Positions 10,719 through 21,955 of a stretch of 64,000 nt of DNA are shown piece by piece. The stretch spans positions 1 through 64,000 of the forward strand of contig JADANN010000025.1 in NCBI GenBank assembly GCA_018806985.1. The letters run 5' to 3'. The notes beneath the pieces are model-generated. The model was given only the letters and a program-made list of their open reading frames with translations. It had not been told where the DNA came from and searched no databases. How positions within the stretch are numbered: the first letter of the stretch is position 1; each line of letters opens with the position of its first letter. A program made the position numbers and the translations under genes. This DNA is from Angiostrongylus vasorum (lineage: Eukaryota > Nematoda > Chromadorea > Rhabditida > Metastrongylidae).

Positions 10719-13059
10719 GATGACAATATGACGCTATCAAAGCCATACAAGCGATGAGACGAAAACAGGGCTGAAATAGCGAGAAAAGGGTAGAGAAGGA
10801 GGGAGAGGTTATCTGTGAGACAAGAGAATAGGTTTGCCATAGGATGGTCGAATAATCTTATGTACATTGTCACACAGAATGCAGTAGCTACGGAGCAATG
10901 GGCTTGATATTGTAGAAGACACATTTGTGGATGTAATAGCGGTAGTGTGGAAGGTAGGAACTTAACATGATAAGCGGTGAACATAGAGAAACAGATTTAA
11001 TAGAATTAGTGCAACTTATGATTTCCCTTGGTAGTAGTAGTTTTTAAGTTAATTGAAATGCAAAAGCATTTCTTACTTTCGTACAAGTATGATGACTTCG
11101 ATTAAAGCTATCAATTCGAATAATCTTATAGCTAAATTCCACTATCTTATACTTCCTTTTATTAAGTTTTTTTTAACGTTATTTAGTTTGGCTTGAAAGC
11201 TGCGTTGAATTTGGTGGTCATCGGTAGAGCTGTAAAGAAGTGCGTAGAAAAATACTTCTATACTTGTCCAGATAGCATCTTTACATGTCGTCCAAGTCTC
11301 AACACTTCTTCCCACTCGTTTCGTTGTCTCACGGGTGTCGTCCGCGGAGGTCGGATTGGCGTGAGGGTTCTATTGCGCCGCGACGATCCGTCGCCTACTA
11401 TTAGCGTCGACATTCTGAATGCTGGTCGCGCGTGTTTTCTCTGGAATCGACAGTTGTGCTTGATTGTTCCATCTCTTTATCAGTGGTCGTTGTGATCGGA
11501 TAAGAATTTGCAGCTTTGCAAGTGAGATTGCTTAATGATGTTAGCGATCCTTGTGACCAGTACCCCAACAGATCAGGTGCGATAGAGAAGCCTATCCGGG
11601 TGTAAAAGAGGAACTGAACGTGTTTTGATAGCAGTTCACAATTATGTAACTCGTTGGACCCGCAAGTCAATTGAGGGTGTTGATTTAACAGTATTCATGG
11701 CGAATTCTTCGATTATACTATTTAGTTCGCCGAACGTGGACATTCTGACGCAGTCGATAATGCCGTGCCGGACGTAGAAGTAGCAAGTGGAACAATTTAA
11801 TATGAGTGATTACTTTTCGGTATTTTTTACTGTGATGTGACGTGTGTAATACTAGAACACTTTAACACTGATTTTCGTCATGTTCAACACTGTCATTCAT
11901 GTGAGATATCCAAAACTGATGATTTCCAAATCGACCATCATTTAACTCCGGTAGTAAAATAATCGCTATGTGCTTAAATTGTTCAACTTACACGAGGTTG
12001 ATAAAGATGTTTATTCGGCTAACATTTCGAAGTCTTCGTCTTCATAAGAGCTGATGATCAGAGTGACGCCTTTTTCCTAGGATCGAGTCGGATCGAGACA
12101 TCAGCCGAATAAAATTTAAATTTAAAATTTATTTCTGTCCGGAGTCTTTTCAAGGGACGATTTTAAGTACTTCACGACCTAATAGGTTTCTTTTACTTCG
12201 ACTTCCCTTTATTGGTTGAAGAATTCTGGAACGATTTTGTTTATTCGTTGTCGCATCGAGTCCATTTAAATAAAGTGGGGCGCCGTCGATGGAGGTACTT
12301 CATTCGATCGGTGCTCCACTTCAATGGATTCGATTTGGTGTGACGACGAACAACCACATCGCGAGGACTACCCCTTGTGGACCATCGATTTGGATCAATC
12401 CGACTATGAAGAAGATGAAGGCGTGTAAATGTAAGCAGAATAAATCCTTTTATCAAGTTCGTGTTAGGTTCATAGTCGAAGAAGATACCTATTATTTCTG
12501 CCGAGGTTTAATATCGGTCGGTTCAAAAAATTCTTGTTATCTTTAGTTCTCTATTTTGTGTGTTTCATGGAAGTCGTTAAAGGATAAAGCAAGCAAAAAC
12601 TTAGTTTTTGTGTCACATGACATTTGCTAGCTGTTTATTACGTTTTATGCGGTTCTCATGTAGATCTGTGCAACAGGATTGTTCAGTATTATAATAAGTA
12701 GTCGATAGCACGGTGAGAAGCCAAAGGCGATATGTCGGAAAGCTCTGTGCCTAGTTGTAGTTTTCTAAGAAGGATTCGTGCTCTCTTTCATGCGTGCACG
12801 TTTGGCCCCACAATTCTAGCTCTACACTCGATCGAAGTAACTTGTAGCAAGTCTTCATTGCACCTTTGGATTAATTCTCCTAGTATGTTGCGAGTTCTGG
12901 TGATAAGCGATCATTTGGATCTCGCACGTTGAGCGTACACTAACTGCTTTCTTTGCAGCTGCAGCCACAACTCCTATTCCCTTTAGGTTATATTTGATGA
13001 TTTCTCATTAGCGTGTAAGTTAATAGTTACCGTGGATTTCCCTCATAAGGCGATCACAT
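10719..13059. other. No gene seen
   Basis: Several frames of up to 100 codons occur (for example 11193-11495 plus, 11401-11670 minus), but none shows a recognisable domain or a convincing splice-bounded exon. Family E sequence is present near 11.96-12.11 kb. Confidence 0.35.
11960..12110 (-). mobile_element. Family E PLE-like terminal sequence
   Basis: Contains ACTTACACGAGGTTGATAAA, TTCGGCTAACATTTCGAAG and TCTTCGTCTTCATAAGAGC. The same modules recur at 19.44, 48.8 and 63.1 kb. The AACGTTTCG...GAGCC layout resembles PLE termini, but no coding part was found. Confidence 0.4.
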
Positions 13060-13790
13060 GTCGGTTAGTCTAGAGTCAGCGCGGCGCGTCCCTAGATGGC
13101 GCATAGAGGGTTAATCGCGGAACAAAAGCGACTTTTAGTTCCTTGAGAAGCAGGTCGATCCAGGCGATGGACTTCCTGTATTTGCTACGCCGATTTGGCA
13201 CATCTCTTCTTTGTCTGCGATAACGTTCTCATGCATGCGCGCGTGGGTTTGTTCTCGTTTATGTGATTGTATTGTACGAATTGATCCTGCCAAAGGTCTG
13301 CAACCAAGAGACGGGGAAGTAACTGGAGCCGGTTAGGAGTCGGCTCCAACAAATAAGTTGCTCTGGAAGAGACTGGCAAGCTACTCGTGAGTATAGCCAG
13401 TCCCCAAGTTGAGAGCTCAGCAAGCTGCACATGGGTATCCAACGCTAAACACAGTAAAAAAAACGTGCCCTATTCCCCCCTAAACTTGAAGGAGCCCCCT
13501 TTACGCTAACGTTAAGAGAGACGAGTACGGAAAAGTTGCTAATACCTCAAGGACATTATATTAATATGCTTAAATCGCAAAGGACTGAAGTGACGATCTG
13601 TACCTACAATGACCGCACATTTGCACCTAAGTCCTTGACAGAAGACCTGATCATGCAAGGAAGAAGGATAAGGTAGGAGGTCATCGGACTGGATGAGAAG
13701 AGACGACGTAGGAGCGTCCGTCCATCTTTTTTCACTATCACTCTCAATAAGAATTCAGTCGAGGTCGACGTTGTTGTCGTCAGCTGACAT
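13060..13790 (+). mobile_element. RTE-type LINE, 5' fragment
   Basis: It parallels the RTE copy at 33.07 kb: GGCGCGTCCC...GGCGCATAGAGGG, GTTAATCGCGGAACAAAAGC, then AGTGACGATCTGTACC and GAAGACCTGATCATGCAAG at the start of the endonuclease. Frames are broken and the copy ends in the first third of the endonuclease. Confidence 0.7.
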
Positions 13791-14874
13791 CATGATAGGT
13801 ATGAGTGACAAAGCACTTAAGGAACGGAAAGAAGAGATCGACGGAGGAAGTTTAGAATGATGATAACGACACAAAAAGAGAGGGCTTATATACGATTTAG
13901 GCGGATCTGGTAGAATTATCCTCAAGAGTTATAGAAGGAACAGTTGCCACAGTCTCTGTGCTGAAAACTAAATTTATCCCGCCCATTTATTGAGGTTGTC
14001 AGTTTTTGTATCCCTTGATGGACTTTTACTTCCAATCTATAGGAAAGCGGCTGTACCTTTCAACAAACATTTCTTAGCTCATAGCAAACTTTATCAATTG
14101 GAATAGGACTATTTGAGTGTGGATGTTTTCGCTAACAGAGCACTTACCACTTTCTTCTCAATAAAGAAAAGCCTCTTCTACGGCTTTGTCAGAGTGCCAA
14201 ATTCGTTAGCCATCCAGTTACCGAGAACCATCGGAAATTATTGAAAGCATGCGTTTTGTATAATATAAGGCATGAAACTTATAGTTTTGGAACAAGGAAT
14301 TCGCTGTTTTCCGTTACCATTTCTTCACCCGGTTGTCGTATGGAGTGCTCGAATATAAGAAATACCGTAATAATTTCAAAATTATGTGCATAATCCTTCT
14401 AAATTCTGACAGCAATGCGCTCGGAAGGGGTAACTATAGCAAAAATTGAAGCGCATAGTAGCAATACTGTACCATTAGGCAGATAATGCGAAGCCTCTTG
14501 TTCTCAATGTTTCCACCCCAAGAACCCCCCATGTATTGAAAATTTATAGTTTTTTATTCAAAAACCCATCACTGAATAGTCTAAATCGCGAACGACGTCA
14601 CAGTTTTTTCCAGTTCCCGCTAAATCAGCAGTGGTTGCATAGTGGTGGCACCCAGTTCTAAGCGGCTGTTGATTTGCTGTGGATTGTCTTGTGTGTTTCT
14701 CATTGCGTTTTGCGCGAGCTTGTGTAGAGTCTCGACGACTGCAGAAGTATCCAGCTTGGTGGTGCGTTTTGTAGTGGTTTTCATGATCGATTTTCTATTA
14801 ACCTTGGCACTGAACACTAATTTACTGTTTCCTTCGTGAGCACATACGACGTTGTTATTACACCTTGTTCTCGA
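13791..14874. other. No gene seen
   Basis: AT-rich spacer. A frame at 14642-14839 (plus) overlaps one at 14620-14817 (minus); neither has family features. Confidence 0.35.
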
Positions 14875-14955
14875 TCCCTAACCTCCTGGCGGATTCCGCC
14901 TCCTTCGGAGCCTGGGAAGGTCAAGTTGATTTGCAATCTGGTCAGCGCAACAATT
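14875..14955 (-). mobile_element. PLE terminal fragment
   Basis: GGCGGATTCCGCCTCCTTCG and GAGCCTGGGAAGGTCAAGTT match the terminal module of PLE copies at 55.9 kb and elsewhere. Confidence 0.5.
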
Positions 14956-15254
14956 GCATAGTTTCATCAAAAGAAATAGCTTCTTTTTAAAAAACACTCA
15001 ATTTTTTAAAGAGAAGATAACGGGCTGTTATTTGCAGATAAAAAATTTCTGCCGAAGATTTGACAAAAGCATGAAAATGGTTTGCGGGAAGAATCATTCA
15101 GACGCCGATCATCACATACAAGAGCGTTGGGCGAATTGCAGGTACTACATGTGGTGGAAACAATTCCACATATAGGTTTTGGCTTTTTTTAAAAGGTTTT
15201 TGTTGTTTTGTTAAATGTTTGGCAAATCTTACAAAACACGTGAACTAATTTACA

Positions 15255-15660
15255 AAGACGTGTGTAGCACAACACGGTTAGAGGTGTCCTGCCATGCACA
15301 CTGAAGCGGTCCCTAGTTCGGTCTGATGCCGCAAGGTCACCAAAACTTCCATCCTCCGGAGATCATTAAATTGCAACGGGACTTTCTAAACTCGCATCGT
15401 TCCTTTCAGTTCACAAAAGCTAGGCTGCATCCAATGGAGATCTGGGAACGCCTTTGCAAGATCATCTCAGTATTGTGCGGAGAATCTGATTGACCAACGT
15501 TCAACGACATTCACAAAGACGGACCCAAGCAACAACCGAACCCCCCACGCAAAGTTTGAACACCTCTGTGAATGATGGGTGCGACGAAGCGAATCGAATG
15601 GAAGAAGTGTTGTAACCCTCACAATATGTAACGTCAGGTCATATGGAAAATTTAGCGCCA
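15255..15660 (+). repeat. Family D tRNA-like repeat
   Basis: Shares the head (AGCACAACACGGTTAGAGGTG), the central CAACGTTCAACGACATTCAC and the tail (TGGGTGCGACGAAGCGAATC) of family D. Confidence 0.6.
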
Positions 15661-16069
15661 GTGTTTAACTTAAACACACTGCCGATTATCTACTGCCAAA
15701 TTCCTTATTCTTGCAATGTGAGTCTTCGAAATCGCATCGTGTAGGATCGAGTACAATGGAGCACTGTAGGAATAACGCTATTCAGTGAATGTTCAATTAT
15801 TCTATAGTCTGACAAAGGTAGAAATCTTTTTTCAGGAGTGTTGCTTTTTTTGATAGTATTGGTTTAAATGCAAGTAAATTAAACTAAGCTATGCTTATGT
15901 ATGGCTTATGTACTTATGATTTTGATAACCTTTTTAGGAAGATTGGTCCACGGCTAGATCTCACAAGGGCATTGACGCTCTTTCACAAAAAAACATTTTC
16001 ATGAAGTGTACATAATTGCTTTTGTATGCCCATTCACGCTCAGCGGAACGATATCGCCGAATGCTGCAT

Positions 16070-16720
16070 TTACATCTGTCCAGGATGGGAAGTCAACATG
16101 ATGAACGACTTAGCTCGAATTGAGCAGGAGGAAGCGGGCGGCTTGGGGAGCTTTCAAGAGTACGGAGGGTGTAGTGAGTAGAACAAAGAACATCCCAAGT
16201 CCGTTCCCACTTTTTTCTATTCCAGGATTCGCCCTGCCTTAATGTATGCGCCAGAATCCTGGTCTATACGTAAGCAGGGTGAAAGACCATTCAGCGTTGT
16301 AGAGCGCGCGGTCCTAAGGATGATGCTAGGAATGTCTCGTATCATACAACTGAGAAAGGTGGTCGGAAGATCTGACATATGACAACGATAAATGATCAAC
16401 AACGCCGCTGTATACGACAAATTGTAGAAGATAAAGTGGTCCGGACAGATAGTGTGTACGAACAACAACCGATGACCAAGGGCAGTTAGCGACTGGATTT
16501 CTGAGGATATCAATCGTACAGTAGGAAGACCATCGACTTGAAGGTTAGAGTTCTTCACGAAAACCCTATAAGAAAGATATGAAGCTGGAAGAATCTTTAG
16601 AGTGAGCGGAACGCACCGGGCTAGGGCTTCACGCTGCACAGAGAAATCGACTGTTTACTGGCGCTTCGCGAGTCACTCGACGACAAACGGGATCGCAGGA
16701 GATACAGGTGATGTACACGT
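16070..16720 (+). mobile_element. RTE-type LINE, 3' fragment
   Basis: The plus strand encodes pieces typical of the C-terminal end of RTE polyproteins: RIRPALMYAPESW, SIRKQGERPFSVVERAVLRM, and the cysteine-free tail region. Frames are interrupted. The insertion is 5' truncated, as is usual for LINEs. Confidence 0.65.
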
Positions 16721-17969
16721 ATAAAGATATATGTACCGCGGCTTGGAAGTTGCGATCTGAAGTTTGAGCTTTGTCTTCCGGTAGTTCGCTCACGTTTAAA
16801 AGGAGTTTGGCATTTCCATCGAATAGGCTAAGGGAGAAGTGTCATGAATAGTCGCCGTCATGGGAAAAAGCACAAATTCATACATCTCTCTCTGTCTCTC
16901 TGGTTTAGAAAACTCGTTGAACGTCTGTCATTCAGTCATAGGAAATAGTTTTGAAAACGAATACCTGTGATGGCGAAATCTGAGCGTCCTCGGGCGGCTT
17001 TCTAGAAACTTCGGAGAAAATCTTACATTTTCTTTAGAACGGGGAGAAGAAGTGTGTGGGTGTCATAAAGGGGAATATTGCTTTCGTACATCTTAGCTGT
17101 GATCGACAATTTGGCAGACCACAAAATTGCAAGTGTCTTGTTATCTACTTTGGCTTGAATAATCGATATATCTGATGTTTGATAATAAGGCTTTAGAAAG
17201 ACGATGATATCGAAAGCTTAGCAGAATTATTGTCTAGCAACGTCGTATAAGCTGAATAATCCGAAGAAACGTATTGATTATTCACGCAGAGATTATGTGA
17301 AAGTCGGTTTAATAGCAGTATTAATTCTTTGTTTTGCTATGCTTTGTGCTAGCTTTTCTGAGACCGACTGCTACAGGATGGATTGTCGACATGAAAAGAA
17401 AGCATTAGCAGTCGACAACCAATGAATACCCATTCTGTATAAAAAGAGCCCTGCCGGGTAAGGTTGCCTGGTTTGAGCGGTCCTTCACTGAAGAAGATAA
17501 ACTTTCGTAGTAAGCATCAGTAGTACGGAATGGATTTCGGCTGTTTCGAGTACATAAGCAACAAATTATATAATTATTTTGCCTCTTTGGACGCAGGACC
17601 GCGTAGGTGCATGTTCCATCATTTCCTCAATTTTTTCTTCGGCGGTTGGCGGTGTTTCACTGTCGTTTGACGGCCCTTTGAGAGAGTACGCTGCGACAGT
17701 TTCTGTAGAAAGCGCAGCGAAAAGTAAAGGTTCTTGTGTGGAGCGTGTTTCCAAAGGCTTATTCGTCAATGATACCAAGCTATATTATTCCTATCTACTT
17801 GTTATCAGTTATGTAAATGCAGTCATTATTGTGTTTATTTTAGATGGAACCCGTTCACATTTTCGATTTAGCTCGAGAAATCATTGTGAGAACCTTGAAA
17901 GAAGTGCGTCACTAGGGTAGTTTTAACCTTTCTTCACTTTCATTTCATCGAAATGACTAGCGCCAAACA
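16721..17969. other. Spacer with one possible minus-strand exon
   Basis: The minus reading at 17566-17778 is open and Ser/Thr/Glu/Pro-rich, with LKGPSNDSETPPTAEEKIEE, preceded by an acceptor-like AATATAG. No homologue is recognised and no partner exon was found. The remainder shows nothing supportable. Confidence 0.2.
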
Positions 17970-18245
17970 AGCCTCCCATTCCCTCGGTAGCCTGAAAATG
18001 CTGTTAGACTTATTTGGTATGCTAACTGCGGTGCACAAGACCTGGGAACGTCCGCTGACGGTCGTACTAGTCTTTTAAGCAGAGTAAGCAATGGACTTCA
18101 CTAACCTTCATGGCCACTCATGAATGAGGTGAAATCTCCTTCAGCAGCAAATCCAAAAGCTGTAGTGAATTATGGATGCGAAGAAGCGAATCGAATGAAA
18201 GAGGTATTGAGATCCACACAATGTGATGGTGTCGGGATCTATAAA
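17970..18245 (+). repeat. Family D repeat, 3' part
   Basis: Contains the family's GACTTCACTAACC...GTGAATTATGGATGCGAAGA and GCGAATCGAATGAAAGAGGT tail. The tRNA-like head is missing or degraded. Confidence 0.5.
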
Positions 18246-18544
18246 ATATGAAAAAAGCTATATGAAAAAGCTGAAGGAGTTCGAGGATAATTTTGAGGAC
18301 CTTATTTAATCTGAATAATGAGTATTTTTGTACTCACCAGTTTGGAAACGATGTGTTTGTAAGCTTCCTAGTGATGTCACACCAAATTAACATCATATTT
18401 ATCTTTAAAGGTCGTGTTACACACTTGCGATAAAGCAACAGAAGAAAATCATTAGAGGAGATTTTTAGAGCAAACCATTTCAGGCAGGTAGCATGGACTT
18501 CAGTTTAAACCACTTCTGACATGGTTAGAAAAAAAATTACAGGC

Positions 18545-18640
18545 AGCACAGTGGTAGTGACGTCGTTCATCACAACTATTGTGCTGCTTCGTCCTCGCAT
18601 CTGCTCACAAACTCTCGCATACCATCACGGTCGAGAAGTT
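18545..18640 (+). repeat. Family D repeat, head only
   Basis: Contains CACAGTGGTAGTGACGTCG and a B-box-like region before it is cut by a family A copy in the opposite orientation. Confidence 0.4.
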
Positions 18641-18654
18641 GCTACCAGACCTTT

Positions 18655-18940
18655 ATGAGGAGGAAGGTGTCCGGCATTTCCATCAGGAAGCCTGGCTAAG
18701 AGTAAACCAACACCAGGATCCACCACTGTCCTGGTATCAAAGTCGCACGGTGGCAAATCTCCTTTTGATCCACAAGGGCTGCGACTGCCTGTGGTAGTGA
18801 CGACCTGCGGCAAACTTTGGCTAGGTTGACCTCGGGATTCTAGGGTGCCAGCAAATCTCCTAGAAATGAAGGTTATGCTGGGGGGCCCGCACAACCAGTG
18901 AAGACGGACCATTCAAGTGTCAAATGTCAAGTGTCAAGAT
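18655..18940 (-). repeat. Family A dispersed repeat
   Basis: On the minus strand it has the family start (TTGACACTTGAATGG), GGGCCCCCCAGCATAACC, the GGTGGATCCTGG block and the CCTGATGGAAATGCCGGACA block. Confidence 0.7.
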
Positions 18941-19438
18941 GCTTTCATTACTTGCTCCCTTTCTTCGTCTTAACCTCTACTAGTTACATCTATTATGTCA
19001 TTCTAATATATTACTCTTATAAAAGTTTAAGAACGTAAAAGTAAAAAATGACGTGCACCTCCTGCAACGGGAAGGTTAACAACGACTGAGAGTTAAGTGA
19101 GAGTCTGCATGTTGAATAAGCACGATTCTTGTGAGGTTATGAATGGATCTCATATGGTCTCATCTTCTACCACCAATACTTCATTGAATGAAGTGCATAT
19201 TTCGTTCTGCACATTTCACTGTGTAGAAGCGGCACTTCAGCTGCATTTAATAATTATGCACTAGTACCCACTAATAAAAGTGTCAACACGAAACCCTAAA
19301 GATAAAAACTGCTGCTGCATGCTTTGCACTGAACAGAAAGAGAAGGTTATTTTCAATTAACACTCTTTAAAATGCATTATAGATAAACAATTTTCAAACC
19401 GATCGTCATTTAACCTTAGTGAAATAATCAACACGTTT

Positions 19439-19496
19439 TTTAAATTGCTGAGCTTACACGACGTTGAAGTGAAGCTCGTAAGCTCAGCAATTTAAA
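19439..19496. repeat. Perfect 19-bp inverted repeat with 20-nt loop
   Basis: Arms 19439-19457 and 19478-19496 (left arm TTTAAATTGCTGAGCTTAC) are exact reverse complements. The arm sequence is the family E module, so this is probably a head-to-head junction of two truncated family E ends. Confidence 0.8.
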
Positions 19497-19561
19497 GACA
19501 TGCAATATTGATAGTTATCCCAATACAGAATATTATATGGGTTTCATAATGATGTTGAGTT

Positions 19562-19695
19562 ATTTGCAGAACTCCGGACATCTGGTGTCTGCGGTGGGAT
19601 CGAACGCGCTGTTGCTGCAATTATTTTTTCGGGGGCTAACGCGTTCGCCACCACACCATGCGAGTCCTTCGTCTCGCCTTTCTCTCAGCCGTATT
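19562..19695 (-). repeat. Family C tRNA-like SINE, partial
   Basis: The minus reading shows the order GCGTTAGCC, GCGTTCGATCCCACCGCAG, CCGGAGTTCTGCAAATA. The copy ends beside a TA microsatellite. Confidence 0.65.
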
Positions 19696-19699
19696 ATTG

Positions 19700-19702
<3 letters not shown>

Positions 19703-19751
<49 letters not shown>
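19703..19751. repeat. (TA)n microsatellite
   Basis: About 24 uninterrupted TA units, followed by an imperfect TA/GT tail to about 19767. Frames reading Tyr-Ile repeats through it are artefacts. Confidence 0.95.
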
Positions 19752-19752
<1 letters not shown>

Positions 19753-20194
19753 GTATATGTATATATACAAGGGTTCATTTTACTCTGTTTAACATTTTTT
19801 AATCCTTTTGGTTCTTTTTTTATTCAGCTCCTACATCCGATGGTATTTCTTAGTGTGTTAAATTGTAACTGCGTTAGTAAATTCCTACGAGATCACTCGT
19901 AAAGAAAATATATGCTATGTGTATATTTAGTCCAATTTGGGATGAATTGACCGTGGAACGATATCTGAATAAATGTGCATGGAGAAATAGGTATATACAC
20001 CGACGACAGAGCCATATGTGAACTCAGCTACAATTCGACAGCTGGCCAACGCAGACATCGATATAGACAGATACGACAAGGTTTCAGGTAGCAACTGTTA
20101 ATTTTCTCTTCCGTATTGGTTTAGCATTGGAGGAAATTCGATGAAGGCTAAGGGTTGCTGGGGATCTGAACACTCACTAAGTGCCGATGTTTTT

Positions 20195-20475
20195 TCTTGC
20201 ACGACCCGTTTTCATATCGACTGTCCCGATCTCGACGGTTCCAAAATTCGATTCGTTTTCTCGCACCTTTCATCCACGAAACTTTGAACTTTTTCGTGTG
20301 AGTTCTGCTGCAGCTTGAGGATTGTCTTCTTTACGAATGTCTTTGATTGCTGGTTTAGTCGATTTTCACCGTAATGCTGGGTTAGCCGAGCCAAAAGCGT
20401 TTCTATTTGGATTCCAAGGAGTGAAGTATTCCTAGACAAGTCTGATACCGCTTTCCCGATACCGGGTGGATGAGA
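20195..20475 (-). repeat. Family D repeat
   Basis: On the minus strand it contains ACATTCGTAAAGAAGACA, CACACGAAAAAGTTCAAAG and GCGAGAAAACGAATCGAAT, all family D blocks. A 75-codon minus-strand frame across it is a repeat artefact. Confidence 0.55.
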
Positions 20476-21059
20476 GACTTAGCTAGCCCAGAGTGGGGTT
20501 GCGCCAGTATTATCCTTCCACTGTGTCACCCGTCCCACATACGCTGACGTTAGGAAATAAAACTATAGTTGTGGCAGAAGGCATCAGTACAACTATGAGA
20601 AATATCGTAATCGGATAGTAACCGAGGGTAAAGTTTCGCATGGAATTTAATGCTTAGTTTGGCGCTACATAACCTAGATGAAGGTAGCTATTGTATGGCA
20701 GCGTGTTCAATATCGAGGTGGCTTTTCAACAATTCTATTCGTATTTGGCTGGAGAAAAAGCCTCATTGCTTCTGTAATGGTAATCGCCCAGCTCTACAGT
20801 GCCAAAGTATCTACCTTGTCTTATTTGAGAACGTAAAAGTTGATGTTTTATTGTTGTTTTTCCTCTAAAGACGTTTTTTTAAGTGTGAATAATGTTTCTA
20901 TATCATGTCTCTGATCTCTTTAAGGGAATTCGTTGTTCAGTCGTAGTAGCACTTGGGGTCTTGCTCTTGAAGCTCAAAAAGTTACAAGTGTTCCGAATAG
21001 TATGGCAGACCAACATGGCCATCAGTTAACGAATAAAGTGCGTTTTTAGATGAGCGTAC

Positions 21060-21384
21060 CAGATGAAGTGGCTATGCAGTGGGCAGCTCATATTGTCGAA
21101 CTGAACTCGCAAGTGTTTCGTGTCAGCTTTGCAAAATGTCCGCTGAGCGTCGATGCTATCAATAAGTTGTTGAAGGCGTAAAAGCCAGAACAATTCACCA
21201 TAGAATTGGAGCCCATCTTTGACAGCATAACTATCAAAGATCTGTGTTACAGCGATACTTTTAGACAGGTTGCTTGGCAAAGTCTTTTTCAGTTTTCTTA
21301 ACGCTTGCAAGGAAACTTGACTTTCTTCAGACACAATGGAGAAATAATGACTGCTCTCGGTACTAAATCGACATATCTGAGCTC
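21060..21384 (-). CDS. Possible unidentified exon
   Basis: The minus strand is open for 126 codons (21026-21406), the cleanest unexplained frame in the left half. It contains SEESQVSLQALRKLKKTLPS and FYGELFWLLRLQQLIDSI, which look like amphipathic helices. An acceptor-like CTAAAG precedes 21384 and a GTACGC donor follows 21060; alternatively it starts at the ATG at 21406 and runs to the stop. No family is recognised and no neighbouring exon could be joined. It may be a real minus-strand gene between the SNAPC3 and racemase loci, or part of an unlisted mobile element. Confidence 0.35.
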
Positions 21385-21594
21385 CTTTAGATAAAGTGAA
21401 AACCATTGGAACAAAATATCCTTGTCTACAAGGAATGATTTTTTTTACTGTACTTCACTGAAACTATGATCTGCTGGATTTTTCCTTTCATTTTTGCACG
21501 AAGGATTGTTTCGAAGACGAAGTTAATAGAACGAGGGAGATTTCATACAGCAATTCATGATTATTTTCTTCACTGTGTGAATAGGTGGCGTGTA

Positions 21595-21955
21595 ACGCAG
21601 TAACAATGATGTTGATCCTCACCAGCATGGTGCTGTTTCGATCTCGCCCTAACCCACCAAACCTCTGATTCCTCTGGGATTAAGGGATTAGTACTAGAGT
21701 TGTCTAGAGAAAATGCACTCTACAGTCCAAGTGAGAACGCACTGTACCCAAGCTATCCCAGGACTCCAGGGAGAATCAATTCGATCAGCATTCAACGACA
21801 TTCTAGATGAAATGAAAATCTTCAAGCAGCACCCGAACCCACACGCAAAAAGATGAAAGACCTTCGCCGATGATGGATGCGAGGAAACGAATCAAACACT
21901 AGAACTCCTCGGATCCTCACAGTAGATGTAAAAAGAGGGGTCGTATAAAAAAAAG
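21595..21955 (+). repeat. Family D tRNA-like repeat, near full length
   Basis: Starts with a degenerate head (AACAATGATGTTGATCC), then CACTCTACAGTCCAAGTG, CCCAGGACTCCAGGGAGAAT and CATTCAACGACATTCTAGA. It ends with GAGGAAACGAATCAAACAC and the conserved ACAGTAGATG...GGTCGTATAAA tail. Confidence 0.65.

Noticed and set aside
11193..11495. 100-codon plus frame and overlapping 89-codon minus frame
   Set aside because: No domain, no splice support, and no copy elsewhere in the window to call it a repeat.
19537..19902. 121-codon plus frame with a long Tyr-Ile repeat
   Set aside because: It is a translation of the TA microsatellite and a family C copy.
20212..20439. 75-codon minus frame considered as an exon
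   Set aside because: Its sequence is the family D 3' half in reverse orientation.
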